DNA of 64,000 nt from Paraglaciecola marina (GCF_004360155.1 NZ_SAIS01000007.1:212031-276030), one strand, 5' to 3'; counted from the stretch's first letter, positions 28,539 through 38,498 are shown. Notes: a model not told the origin generated them from the sequence alone. Translations and numbers: made by a program.

Positions 28539-31500
28539 ATGAAATTGAAGTATCCAGCATTGCTGGCTTTGCTTTGTGCATCGTCTGCACATGCAACAGA
28601 AGTCTTTATCAATGAAATTCATTACGACAACGATGGAGCTGACGAGTCAGAATTCATCGAAGTTGTTGCCCCCATAGCTACTGATTTATCTGGATGGACT
28701 GTTGCCTTGTACAACGGCTCATCATCTCAACTAAGTGTTTATGAGACATTAACTGTTTCTGAAGGCGCGACTTCTGTTAGTGACGGTGGTGGCTACAGCT
28801 ACTATGTGTTGTCACCATCTAGTATACAAAACGGCTCACCAGACGGTATGGCGTTAGTTGATGCTGATGGCACCGTTATACAGTTTTTAAGTTATGAAGG
28901 CAGCTTAACTGCTGCTAGTGGCCCCGCTGCAGGTTTAACCAGTGTTGATATTGGTGTAGAAGAATCAAGTAGTACGCCAATTGGGTATTCGTTACAACTA
29001 AGTGGTGCAGGTAGCATTTATTCAGATTTTGCTTGGCAAGCTGAGGCTTTAAATACCGCCGGAGCTAGCAACAACGATCAGTCTTTTTCTGATGACGATG
29101 GTGCAGGGTCGGGCTCTACCGGCGACACTTCTTCTCTTTTTATTAACGAAATTCATTACGATAACGATGGCTCTGACATTAATGAAGGTGTTGAGATTGC
29201 CGGTGTTGCAGGTACCGATTTATCAGGTGTAACTTTAGTTCTTTATAATGGTAACAGTGGTGCTGCTTATGGCACTGAAGAACTATCAGGTATTGTGCCT
29301 GATCAAGATAATGAATTTGGAACATTATCATTTGCGATCAGCGGTTTGCAGAATGGGGCTCCAGATGGTTTTGCCTTAGTGGATGCTGATGGTGTGGTGT
29401 TACAGTTTATTAGTTATGAAGGCAGCATGGTCGCTACTGATGGTGCGGCCGAAGGAATGACGAGTATAGATATTGGTGTTGCAGAGTCTAGTAGCACACC
29501 AGAAGGCACCTCGTTACAACTTGTGGGTACTGGAACTGCTTATAGCGAATTTACATGGGCTGAATCAGCAACTGAAAGTTTTGGATTGGTTAACGCCGAG
29601 CAATCTTTTGGTGAGAATGATGGTGGTGGAGAAGAACCTCAAATTGGTGCTTGTTTTGAAACCGAAACAACCGGCTTCAAATATATAAGTGAAGTTCAAG
29701 GTTCTGGTGCTGCATCTGAGTTTGATGGTTCTGCAGTCATAGTTGAGGGTGTAGTAACTGCGTTAACTAGTAGTGGTTATTTCTTACAAGAAGAACTAGC
29801 TGATGAAGATGCCGATAGTACAACTTCTGAAGGTATCTATATTTATTCAAGTCAAGATTTCCCTGCGGTAGGAGACATCGTTCGAGTTGCAGGTACTGTG
29901 GATGAATACTACGACTTGACTGAGATCACTAGTGTTACTGAGCAGTTAGTTTGTGAAGGTTCGGCTGATGTAACAACAGTTTCGGTAACTATGCCATTGG
30001 CAGATGGTGATGATTTAGAATATTACGAAGGCATGATTGTTAGTGTAAGTGATTTGACTGTTTTTGATACTGCTACCCTTTGGCAGTATGGAGAAATGGG
30101 TTTAAGCAATGAACTTAAGCCACAGCCAACTGACAAATATGCACCGCTTTCTACTGAATATTATGATTTAGTTGCAAGTAATGCTGAAAACATTATTTAT
30201 GTAGAAGACAATACTTCGTCTAGTTATCCTGATGAATTAAGTTTTTACACTAACTTTAGTTACGCTAACCCTATCCGCATTGGTGATACCGTATCTGCCA
30301 CTGGACCTTTAAACTATTCATACGATCTTTATCGTATAAATCCAATTGAAGAAGTCATAGTGTATAGCGAACGTGATGCGGCTCCAGTGTTAGATGAAGG
30401 TGATATGAAAATTGCTACTTTCAATGTACTTAACTACTTCAATGGTGAGTATGATGAAGAGGGCAATGTAACCTTCGACTACAGTGAAAACCGTGGTGCC
30501 GAAAATTTAGAAGAGTTTGAGTTACAAGAAGCACGTATAGTTGAAGCAATCGTAACTTTAGATGCCGATGTAGTGGGTCTAATGGAAATTGAAAACGATG
30601 GTTTTGGTGAAAACAGTGCAATTCAGTCTTTAGTAACAGCTGTAAATGCTCAGCTGTCAGAAGAAGAGCAATATAGCTTCGTTGCAACATCTGATGAAAG
30701 CTTAGTAGGTACTGATGCCATAGCTGTGGGCCTTATCTATAAAGCGGCAGTTGTTACTCCTAGTGAAGATGCTATAAAAATTGATATGCCATCACAACTT
30801 CAAGTTGCGGGTGACTATCAACAGATGCGAGTATCATTACTACAAACCTTTACACATGATGACAGTGGCCAAGAGTTTTCTTTAGTGGTAAATCACTTTA
30901 AATCTAAAGGTTCTACTTGTTATGAAGATGAAGTAGATAGTACTGAATTAGATACAATTCAGGGCAGTTGTAATGCGTTGCGCGTATCTGCAGCTGTTAC
31001 TTTAGCAGAAGCGTTAGCTGCTGCTGAATTACCAGAAAAAGTTATGATTTTAGGTGACTTAAATGCATATTCTGCTGAAGATCCTGTGGCTGTATTAACA
31101 GAATATTCACCAGAGGAGCGTGGTTATACTATTACTACTGCTATTAATACTGAACTAGATGACGGTGCGTCAGTTGAAGTAACCGAAGGTTATGGTTATG
31201 AGAATGTTGCGGAAACATTTGATGCTGATGGCTTCTCTTATTGGTATTACGACACTGCCCAAACTGGAAGTCTAGATCATATTTTAGCAAGCTCTGCTTT
31301 TATGGACGATATTGTTGACGCTACTCATTGGAGCATCAACTCAGTTGAAGCTTACCAACTTCAATATGACCAAGCCTTGTCATATTATCGTGATGAAGAT
31401 GGTTATGCCTTTACCGATGTTGGACCATATAGAAGTTCTGATCATGACCCGTTTGTAGTGTCTGTTGTTTTTGAAGACGCAGAAACACCAATTGTTGGTG

Positions 31501-31670
31501 ATATCAATGGTGATGGTAAGGTTAGTGCCAGAGATTACTTTGAACTAATAAAGGCTCTTGGCAGTAAAGAAGGTACACGTAGATATATTGCTGCTGCAGA
31601 TATGAATGGCAATGGTACTATCAATTTACTTGACAGAAAACTATGGGTTATCGCTTATAGAAACCGTTAA
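28539..31670 (+). CDS. ExeM/NucH-type extracellular nuclease with lamin-tail and dockerin-like domains
   Basis: A 1043-residue secreted endonuclease. A signal peptide (SSAHA/TE, residue ~19) is followed by two similar lamin-tail domains, each starting FINEIHYDNDG (about 23 and 203). An OB-fold domain comes next (about 385-610). The endonuclease/exonuclease/phosphatase domain starts at 623 (MKIATFNVLNYF) and includes the metal glutamate in GLMEIEND, NHFKSKG, GDLNAY and the catalytic histidine in SSDHDPF. The last 55 residues hold two calcium loops of dockerin type, DINGDGKVSARD (about 987) and DMNGNGTINLLD. Relatives in Shewanella digest extracellular DNA in biofilms or as a phosphorus source. 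A Pho box lies upstream and a strong terminator follows. Confidence 0.9.
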   Translation: MKLKYPALLALLCASSAHATEVFINEIHYDNDGADESEFIEVVAPIATDLSGWTVALYNGSSSQLSVYETLTVSEGATSVSDGGGYSYYVLSPSSIQNGSPDGMALVDADGTVIQFLSYEGSLTAASGPAAGLTSVDIGVEESSSTPIGYSLQLSGAGSIYSDFAWQAEALNTAGASNNDQSFSDDDGAGSGSTGDTSSLFINEIHYDNDGSDINEGVEIAGVAGTDLSGVTLVLYNGNSGAAYGTEELSGIVPDQDNEFGTLSFAISGLQNGAPDGFALVDADGVVLQFISYEGSMVATDGAAEGMTSIDIGVAESSSTPEGTSLQLVGTGTAYSEFTWAESATESFGLVNAEQSFGENDGGGEEPQIGACFETETTGFKYISEVQGSGAASEFDGSAVIVEGVVTALTSSGYFLQEELADEDADSTTSEGIYIYSSQDFPAVGDIVRVAGTVDEYYDLTEITSVTEQLVCEGSADVTTVSVTMPLADGDDLEYYEGMIVSVSDLTVFDTATLWQYGEMGLSNELKPQPTDKYAPLSTEYYDLVASNAENIIYVEDNTSSSYPDELSFYTNFSYANPIRIGDTVSATGPLNYSYDLYRINPIEEVIVYSERDAAPVLDEGDMKIATFNVLNYFNGEYDEEGNVTFDYSENRGAENLEEFELQEARIVEAIVTLDADVVGLMEIENDGFGENSAIQSLVTAVNAQLSEEEQYSFVATSDESLVGTDAIAVGLIYKAAVVTPSEDAIKIDMPSQLQVAGDYQQMRVSLLQTFTHDDSGQEFSLVVNHFKSKGSTCYEDEVDSTELDTIQGSCNALRVSAAVTLAEALAAAELPEKVMILGDLNAYSAEDPVAVLTEYSPEERGYTITTAINTELDDGASVEVTEGYGYENVAETFDADGFSYWYYDTAQTGSLDHILASSAFMDDIVDATHWSINSVEAYQLQYDQALSYYRDEDGYAFTDVGPYRSSDHDPFVVSVVFEDAETPIVGDINGDGKVSARDYFELIKALGSKEGTRRYIAAADMNGNGTINLLDRKLWVIAYRNR

Positions 31671-31691
31671 TTAACTTGTTGATTAATAATT

Positions 31692-31722
31692 AAAAAGGGC
31701 GCTCAACTGAGCGCCCTTTTTT
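31692..31722 (+). terminator. Terminator of the nuclease gene
   Basis: GGGCGCTC, loop AACT, GAGCGCCC (31697-31716), preceded by A5 and followed by T6, 22 bases after the stop. It can also work for the convergent acyl-CoA dehydrogenase gene. Confidence 0.95.
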
Positions 31723-31767
31723 ATATAGTTTTGAAATCCTTAAAAGATATTTATGGGGGCCTTTTAA

Positions 31768-33531
31768 TTATAGGTAATCAAACTCATTATCTGTAAAGAT
31801 CATCAAATCTGCTGCTCCGCTAGCTAAGTTTACTTTAAATAGTTCCTTTCTTGGCAAGATACGCTTCATATAAAACTCACAAGTATTAGCTTTACCTGTT
31901 TTTAAACTCTCACTTGATGATTTTTGAGCCATGTCGGCCATGCTTAACCAAATAACCCCAAGTAAGCTATAAGCACTATAGTTCATGAAGTCATAGGCAC
32001 TTGCGGCTAAATCAACAGTGCTTAATTGTTTTATCTCAATTGCAGTCGAATGCCATTCAGTTAATATCTCTGTGGCGCGCTCTTTATCACTCAGGTTTGT
32101 CATTTGAGAAATCTTACTGCTGAACAATTCATATGTATCTTGCAACATATTATCTTTGTCACGGGCAAGTTTCCTAGATATTAGATCTAGTGCTTGAATA
32201 CCATTTGTCCCTTCATAAAGTTGGGTAATTCTGGCATCTCGTACTAGTTGCTCCATACCCCATTCACGTATATAGCCATGACCACCGTATACTTGAATAC
32301 CTAAGTTACTCATTTCTGTGGCCATATCTGTCATAAACCCTTTGACGATTGGTGTTAATAAAGAAATAACGTTTTTAGCTTTTTGTTGCTTGGAGTCGTC
32401 TGCAAACCTTTCTATATCCATTTGCTGAGCATAAAGTAAGGCTAAAGCACGGCACCCTTCTGCAATAGATTTTTGAGTCAGTAGCATTTTACGGACGTCG
32501 GGCTGATGAATTATAGAATCAGCTTTTTTGCCTTGCTCTTGAACGCCTTGAGGTGCACGAGATTGAAGTCGCTCTCTAGCGTAAGCTAATGCACCTTGGT
32601 AAGACGCTTCTACTATGCCTAAGCCTTGTAGACCAACCTGAAAACGAGCGTCATTCATCATGGTAAACATGCAAGCTAGGCCATTATTAGCTTCACCCAC
32701 TAAAAAACCGGTGGCTTTGTCGAAGTTCATTACACAAGTAGGGCTGCCTTTTAATCCCATTTTCTTCTCAATACTGCCAACGGTGACAGAGTTTCTGTTT
32801 CCCAACGAACCATCATCTTTAGGCAAAAACTTAGGAGCTAAAAACAAGCTTATTCCTTTAACTCCTGCAGGGGCATCTGGAAGCCTAGCTAGCACTAGAT
32901 GTAAAATGTTATCAGTCCAGTCTTGATCTCCCGATGAAATAAAAATTTTACTGCCCGTAATATTATAACTGCCGTCATTATTAGGTAGGGCTTTGGTGCT
33001 CAGTAAACTTAAGTCTGTTCCAGCCTGAGGCTCAGTCAAGCACATGGTTCCTGCCCATTCACCGGATATTAATTTTGCTAAATAAGTTTGCTTCAGGCTT
33101 TCACTAGCATGTTTTGTCACGGCTAAAATAGCACTTTCATTAAGCATGCCCGTCAGGCGCCAACTCACATTAGCTGAGTCGAGCATTTCATGAATGGGCA
33201 CAGCCATAGTATTAGGTAAGTCTTGGCCTTCATAATCGGCTGTACCTAACATGGCATTCCAACCATTGGCTATGTACTCTTTATAGGCATCTGCAAAGCC
33301 GTCTGGTGTTACTACATTTCCGTTTATAAGCTTCGCTCCTTGCTCATCACCTTCACGATTTAGTGGGGCAATGATTTCCTCGGCAAACTTAGCGCCTTGA
33401 GATAATATTTCATTTACCAACTCTTGATCAAAGTCTTGAAGCCCTAAAGCTTGATAGTGGTCGGATAGGTGTAACCATTCATGTAGCACAAACTGCATAT
33501 CATTTAATGGGGCGGTATATTGAGGCATCAT
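31768..33531 (-). CDS. Acyl-CoA dehydrogenase (DmdC-like, with extra C-terminal domain)
   Basis: A flavoprotein oxidising an acyl-CoA to the 2,3-enoyl-CoA. At 587 residues it belongs to the long group with an additional C-terminal domain, which includes the 3-methylmercaptopropionyl-CoA dehydrogenase DmdC of DMSP demethylation and several fatty-acid enzymes. Seen are the N-terminal YTAPLNDMQFVLHE, the FAD region CLTEPQAGTDLS, and the catalytic glutamate in ITQLYEGTNGIQALDLI. Sequence alone cannot separate MMPA-CoA from ordinary acyl-CoA substrates, and no other dmd gene is nearby. Two ATG codons in tandem (33531, 33528) are possible starts. Confidence 0.9.
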   Translation of the reverse strand: MMPQYTAPLNDMQFVLHEWLHLSDHYQALGLQDFDQELVNEILSQGAKFAEEIIAPLNREGDEQGAKLINGNVVTPDGFADAYKEYIANGWNAMLGTADYEGQDLPNTMAVPIHEMLDSANVSWRLTGMLNESAILAVTKHASESLKQTYLAKLISGEWAGTMCLTEPQAGTDLSLLSTKALPNNDGSYNITGSKIFISSGDQDWTDNILHLVLARLPDAPAGVKGISLFLAPKFLPKDDGSLGNRNSVTVGSIEKKMGLKGSPTCVMNFDKATGFLVGEANNGLACMFTMMNDARFQVGLQGLGIVEASYQGALAYARERLQSRAPQGVQEQGKKADSIIHQPDVRKMLLTQKSIAEGCRALALLYAQQMDIERFADDSKQQKAKNVISLLTPIVKGFMTDMATEMSNLGIQVYGGHGYIREWGMEQLVRDARITQLYEGTNGIQALDLISRKLARDKDNMLQDTYELFSSKISQMTNLSDKERATEILTEWHSTAIEIKQLSTVDLAASAYDFMNYSAYSLLGVIWLSMADMAQKSSSESLKTGKANTCEFYMKRILPRKELFKVNLASGAADLMIFTDNEFDYL

Positions 33532-33670
33532 AAATCTCTATAAAATGAAGTCATCGGACCATTATAGAATCAAATGTATAAAGTTTGTTAATTAAAGTGA
33601 TTGTTAAGTATTACTTTTGTTTATACTTTTCAAGAATATTTATGAATGATCTCTGTGTTATCTCTTTATT

Positions 33671-34186
33671 TTAGGGCGTAGGTTGCTCTATTGATATGAA
33701 TGCTTCTCGTATTTTTGGAAGCTCAATTGTCCCAGAAAAGCTTTCTTTAGTAAGCACAAATGGATCAATAAATGCCACGTTAGTTACATTTCTATTGGCC
33801 CATTCAGGTACACTAAGTTCCTCAATTTGTTGGGAATGTTCGTCAGTTAAGCGGCAAGCAAAGTATAGAGTATTGTCAGAAGCTGTTAATAATAACTCGC
33901 CTACTTCTACATTTAATCCTGTATTTTTCCAGACTACGTTATGTGCTGTACATTGGGCACTTATCGATTTCAGCGCTTTGCCTTGTGGTATATGCCAGTC
34001 GTCGCTATCTTTGTGTCGTAAAACTAATAATTTGTTATCTTGTTTAATCAGGCAAGCGGCCTGCGCTGGGGCTAATTCGCTTTGGGATTGATTAACTCTG
34101 CACATAGGATGAGCAGGGATTTCTCTGCTACACCCAGTGATGAAAATTGAATTAAATAGTAGGATTGTGAGTAATTTATTATGCAA
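33671..34186 (-). CDS. Lipoprotein with a degenerate Nudix domain
   Basis: A 171-residue protein with a lipoprotein signal peptide (IFITGC; lipid on Cys19). The mature part has a Nudix-like core: ACLIKQDNKLLVLRHKDSDDWHIPQG followed by a 23-residue Nudix box in perfect register. In this box the first Gly and the final Gly-Leu are kept. The catalytic residues are replaced: the first Glu by Ile, the Arg-Glu pair by Asn-Val, and the metal-binding Glu-Glu pair by Lys-Asn. Hydrolysis is therefore unlikely; a binding role in the periplasm or at a membrane is inferred. An overlapping plus-strand frame (33696-34091) has no such features. Confidence 0.75.
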   Translation of the reverse strand: MHNKLLTILLFNSIFITGCSREIPAHPMCRVNQSQSELAPAQAACLIKQDNKLLVLRHKDSDDWHIPQGKALKSISAQCTAHNVVWKNTGLNVEVGELLLTASDNTLYFACRLTDEHSQQIEELSVPEWANRNVTNVAFIDPFVLTKESFSGTIELPKIREAFISIEQPTP

Positions 34187-34320
34187 AATTCTGAGGATTT
34201 ACCTTAGTTTGAGTAAGACATTATCACATTAAACAGATCCTTCTATATAGTTATTTTAATTGTGTCGGTAAGACACGTATTTTGAGTTTAAGTGGCTCAA
34301 TATTTTGAAAGGTAGTACCA

Positions 34321-35379
34321 ATGTCTAAAGGACTTAAGTTTTCTCCCCTATTAGTTGCCCTCCTGTTATGTATTGGTTTAGTAGCGTATTTATATTTACC
34401 AAAAGAAGCTGAAGAAAAGTCCCAAACAAGTTTTGCAACTAGTGTGGTTACACATGTGGTTAAAAAAGAACAGTTTGAAATATTAGTAGAAGCTTTAGGA
34501 ACGGCTTATGCTAATGAATCCGTTACTATTACTGCGCAAACTTCAGATATCGTTCAAAAAATTCACTTTGATGATAGTGATGTTGTAGAAAGTGGCCAGC
34601 TATTATTAGAGTTAAATAATAAGGTCGAAAAAGCTCGCATAGCTGAACTCGATGTGAGTTTGAAAGAAGCAGAGCGTCAACTTAAACGAATTAGTGATTT
34701 AGCCAAGAATAACGTGGCGTCTGAGCAATTACTTGATGAACAAGAGGCCAGAGTTAAGTCTCTTAAAGCCCAGTATCTTGTTTCAGAAACTCAGCTAGAA
34801 GAACTGCAAATAAGAGCGCCATTTGATGGTTTGTTAGGTGTACGCGAAGTTAGCATAGGGGCTTTTATTAAACCGGGAGATTTAGTCACTACCTTAGATG
34901 ATTTAAGTACAGTAAAAGTAGATTTTGAGGTGGCAGAATCACATTTGTCTAGTGTTGCCATAGGGCAGTCTATTCGGTCTACATCAATTGCTTATAAAGA
35001 TAAAATTTTTGAGGGAAAAATAGCCAGTATAGGCTCAAGGGTTGATGCATCTACTCGCTCAGTAAAAGTACGAGCGGTAATTGATAACGAAGATCTAAAA
35101 CTACGTCCCGGGATGTTGCTACAGATACTGTTACAAAAACAAGTATTGAACACTCTAGTGCTACCCGAGAGCGCCTTGGTTCCAGTCGAAGATAAGCAGT
35201 TTGTTTTTGTAATTAAAGATAACATTGCAAAAAAGGTTGAAGTAGAAGTGGGGGATAGAAAGCCTGGTATTGTGCAAATACTAGGAGGATTAGAAGCTGG
35301 CGATGTTGTGGTAACCGAGGGTACGTTAAAATTGCGAGACGGCTCTAGTGTTGCTGTTGTAGCTGATAGCGAGGTTTAA
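34321..35379 (+). CDS. RND efflux periplasmic adaptor (membrane fusion protein)
   Basis: Links an inner-membrane RND pump to an outer-membrane channel. The 352-residue protein has an uncleaved-looking N-terminal hydrophobic anchor (about 8-27) without a lipobox. Next come a lipoyl half-motif, a coiled-coil hairpin (about 95-155), the second lipoyl half (LQIRAPFDGLLGVREVSIGAFIKPGDLV), and beta-barrel and membrane-proximal domains. It is two bases upstream of the pump gene. No TolC homologue or local regulator is seen, so a genome-encoded TolC is presumably used. Confidence 0.93.
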   Translation: MSKGLKFSPLLVALLLCIGLVAYLYLPKEAEEKSQTSFATSVVTHVVKKEQFEILVEALGTAYANESVTITAQTSDIVQKIHFDDSDVVESGQLLLELNNKVEKARIAELDVSLKEAERQLKRISDLAKNNVASEQLLDEQEARVKSLKAQYLVSETQLEELQIRAPFDGLLGVREVSIGAFIKPGDLVTTLDDLSTVKVDFEVAESHLSSVAIGQSIRSTSIAYKDKIFEGKIASIGSRVDASTRSVKVRAVIDNEDLKLRPGMLLQILLQKQVLNTLVLPESALVPVEDKQFVFVIKDNIAKKVEVEVGDRKPGIVQILGGLEAGDVVVTEGTLKLRDGSSVAVVADSEV

Positions 35380-35381
35380 CC

Positions 35382-38300
35382 ATGCTTCTATCTGATATCT
35401 CGGTTAAACGTCCGGTTTTCGCATCTGTTGTTAATTTAGTTTTAGTGGTGTTTGGTATTGTAGCTATAACTTTTTTAAGTTTAAGAGAGTATCCTGACGT
35501 TGATCCACCTATTGTTTCTATTAATACTAATTATACTGGCGCCTCATCTTCAATCGTTGAAACTCGTATTACGCAACTATTAGAAGATAGAATTAGTGGG
35601 ATCGAAGGGATCAAAAGCATAACTTCTACTAGTAGTAACGGTCGTTCTCAAATTAGCATCGAATTTAACCTTTCTAGAGACATTGATGCGGCATCAAATG
35701 ATGTGAGAGAGCGTGTAAGTAGAGCTTTGAACAACTTACCTGATCAGGCAGATCCTCCTGAAGTTTCTAAATCTACCTCTGATGATGATGTAATCGTTTG
35801 GTATAACCTGCGTAGTGATAATTTGTCTGTGATGGAGCTTACTGATTATGCCGACCGTTTCATAGTTGACCGTTTATCGGTTGCAGAGGGGGTAGCTAGG
35901 GTACGTCTTGGTGGTGGGCGAAGTTATGCGATGAAAGTTTGGCTTGATCGCAATGCTATGGCGGCACGGCAAATCACTGTAACTGATGTTGAAAATGTTA
36001 TTCGCTCCGAAAATGTTGAGTTACCTGCAGGGGAAATCGAATCAATTAATCGGGACTTTGAAGTTCGTGTGGCACGTAGTTTTTTAACCCCTGAAGACTT
36101 TGCCAATTTAACTGTTAAAGCCAGTGCTGATGGCTACTTAGTTAAATTAGGTGAAATAGCGAGAGTAGAGTTGGGCGCTGATGACGACGAAACTGAATTT
36201 CGTGGTGATGGTGTCAATATGATTGGCTTAGGGATCATTAAGCAGTCTAAAGCTAATACTCTTGAGGTGGCTCGAGAAGCTAAAAAAGCCATTCAAGAAA
36301 TTGAAGAAACCCTACCAGATAATATTTTTATTGTGCCGAGTTATGATTCATCAGTATTTATCGAAGCCTCTATAAATGAAGTATATGAAACCCTTGCCAT
36401 TGCCATGTTAATGGTGGTGTTGATTATTTATATATTCTTAGGGAACGTAAGAGCAACCTTAATACCAGCAGTAACTGTCCCCGTATCTTTAGTGGCGGCG
36501 TTTATTGTGATGTATGCTCTAGGGTTTTCAATAAATTTACTAACCTTATTAGCGCTAGTTCTGGGTATTGGACTGGTTGTTGATGACGCTATCGTTGTAC
36601 TTGAAAACATTTCAAGAAGAATAGAGTTAGGTGAACCGCCTATTTTAGCTGCTTACAGAGGCGCTAGAGAAGTAGGCTTTGCGGTTATTGCGACCACTCT
36701 AGTACTAATTGCCGTGTTTGTTCCTTTAGTGTTTTTACAAGGTAACGTCGGGCGGTTGTTTACGGAATTCGCCTTAGCTATCGCTGCGGCTGTGGCATTT
36801 TCCAGTGTCACAGCATTAACCCTTTCTCCTATGATGTGCTCTCTATTACTTAAAAAACGCCAAAAGCAGAGTGGTTTTTCACACTGGGTAGATCGTAAGT
36901 TTAGCCGTGTCGAAAAAGGTTATTACGATGGCTTAGGCATCACCATCCATCAGCCATGGTTAATGGTTTTATTGGTTGTTTTTAGTATTGTTGCTTTATT
37001 TAAGCTTAGCCAAATTTTACCAGGGGAGTTTGTACCTAAAGAAGATAGAGGTAATTTTTTTATCCGTGTGCAAACTGCTGAAGGCTCCAGCTTTGAAAGA
37101 AACTCCGCCAATATGAAAAAGATAGAAGAGATTTTGATGGAGTATTCTGCAAGTGGCGAAGTTGATAGGGTTTTAGTACGTACACCTGGGTTTGGTGGTA
37201 CGGCTGGGGTGGGGGTTGTAGGTATGCCCTTTGATAGAGAAAGAAAACGCTCAACCTTTGAAGTTATGAATGAAATGAGTAAGAGGTTAGCTGGTATTCC
37301 TGATGTTCGTGCTTTTGCTATTATGCGAAGTGGTATTGGTGGTGGCGGTTTAAATAGGCCTGTTCAGTTTGTACTGCAAGGCAATACCTATGAAGACTTA
37401 GTTCGTTGGCGAGATATTGTATTAGAGAAAGCTCGTGCTAACCCTAACTTAATTCGAGTGGACTCAGATTACAAAGAAACCTGGCCACAATTGTTAGTCA
37501 ATATAGACAAAGACAGAGCTGCTGACCTTGGTGTATCTATCAGTGATATTGGACGGACCTTAGAAACTATGTTGGGTCAAAGGCGTGTTTCAACATATTT
37601 AGATAAAGGTCAAGAGTATGATGTTATCATGGAAGGTGAAAAGTCTGACTATCGTAGCCCGCAAAGTATCGAAAATATCTATGTGCGCTCTTCACAGAGT
37701 AATCAGTTAATACCATTAGATAATTTGCTTTCTGTAAGTGAAAGGGCTACTTCTGCAAGGTTAAATCGCTACAACCGTATGCGCAGTATTACTATTAGTG
37801 CAAACTTAGCTGAAGGGTATACAGTGGGTGAAGCACTCGATTACTTAAATGGCATTGTTGATACTGAAATCTCAGATCCTGTCTCTATTGATTACAAAGG
37901 TGAGTCTCAGCTTTATCAGGAGTCTGGTAATTCTATACTGTTTATATTTGCTTTGGCATTAGTCGTCACATATTTGATTTTGGCGGCTCAGTTTGAAAGC
38001 TGGATCCACCCTTTAGTCATAATGTTAACGGTTCCAGTAGCTCTAGTTGGCGCATTTGTTGGTTTATATTTGTTTAATATGACGCTAAATATCTATAGTC
38101 AAATAGGTTTAGTCATGTTGATTGGGCTAGCGGCTAAAAATGGTATTTTAATAGTTGAATTTGCTAATCAGTTAAGAGATTCAGGGGTAGAGTTTGAGAA
38201 AGCATTGAGAACCGCCGCCTCACAAAGACTAAGACCTATAGTCATGACAGGTTTTACTACTGTATTTAGTTCTTTACCTTTGGTTTTAGCAACAGGTGCA

Positions 38301-38492
38301 GGAGCTGAAAGTCGCACGGTTATTGGGGTTGTAATATGTGCTGGTGTGTTAGTGTCGGCATTTTTAACCTTGTATATTGTGCCTACGGCTTATTATCTAT
38401 TAGCTAAAAATACTGGTTCACCAGGTTTACGAGCGAATACTATCGTTCAGCTTGAAAAGGAAATCCCGTATCGTAAAGGTGAGTTAGATTAG
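35382..38492 (+). CDS. RND multidrug-type efflux pump (HAE-1 family)
   Basis: A proton-driven inner-membrane exporter of 1036 residues with 12 transmembrane helices and two large periplasmic loops. The start MLLSDISVKRPVFASVVNLVLVVFG is typical. TM4 has the proton-relay aspartates (GLVVDDAIVVLENI), and the second half has the paired GLAAKNGILIVEFANQL. It is most like the AcrB/MexF-type drug pumps rather than metal pumps; the substrate range is unknown. It forms an operon with the adaptor gene and ends at a long hairpin. Confidence 0.94.
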   Translation: MLLSDISVKRPVFASVVNLVLVVFGIVAITFLSLREYPDVDPPIVSINTNYTGASSSIVETRITQLLEDRISGIEGIKSITSTSSNGRSQISIEFNLSRDIDAASNDVRERVSRALNNLPDQADPPEVSKSTSDDDVIVWYNLRSDNLSVMELTDYADRFIVDRLSVAEGVARVRLGGGRSYAMKVWLDRNAMAARQITVTDVENVIRSENVELPAGEIESINRDFEVRVARSFLTPEDFANLTVKASADGYLVKLGEIARVELGADDDETEFRGDGVNMIGLGIIKQSKANTLEVAREAKKAIQEIEETLPDNIFIVPSYDSSVFIEASINEVYETLAIAMLMVVLIIYIFLGNVRATLIPAVTVPVSLVAAFIVMYALGFSINLLTLLALVLGIGLVVDDAIVVLENISRRIELGEPPILAAYRGAREVGFAVIATTLVLIAVFVPLVFLQGNVGRLFTEFALAIAAAVAFSSVTALTLSPMMCSLLLKKRQKQSGFSHWVDRKFSRVEKGYYDGLGITIHQPWLMVLLVVFSIVALFKLSQILPGEFVPKEDRGNFFIRVQTAEGSSFERNSANMKKIEEILMEYSASGEVDRVLVRTPGFGGTAGVGVVGMPFDRERKRSTFEVMNEMSKRLAGIPDVRAFAIMRSGIGGGGLNRPVQFVLQGNTYEDLVRWRDIVLEKARANPNLIRVDSDYKETWPQLLVNIDKDRAADLGVSISDIGRTLETMLGQRRVSTYLDKGQEYDVIMEGEKSDYRSPQSIENIYVRSSQSNQLIPLDNLLSVSERATSARLNRYNRMRSITISANLAEGYTVGEALDYLNGIVDTEISDPVSIDYKGESQLYQESGNSILFIFALALVVTYLILAAQFESWIHPLVIMLTVPVALVGAFVGLYLFNMTLNIYSQIGLVMLIGLAAKNGILIVEFANQLRDSGVEFEKALRTAASQRLRPIVMTGFTTVFSSLPLVLATGAGAESRTVIGVVICAGVLVSAFLTLYIVPTAYYLLAKNTGSPGLRANTIVQLEKEIPYRKGELD

Positions 38493-38498
38493 TAAGAC

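Noticed and set aside
31498..31670. Cellulosome component
   Set aside because: Dockerin-like loops alone, on a nuclease in a marine gammaproteobacterium with no cohesin in view, do not support a cellulosome.
33696..34091. 131-residue plus-strand frame over the Nudix-like lipoprotein
   Set aside because: The minus-strand frame has a lipobox signal peptide and a Nudix-like core; the plus-strand frame has neither.
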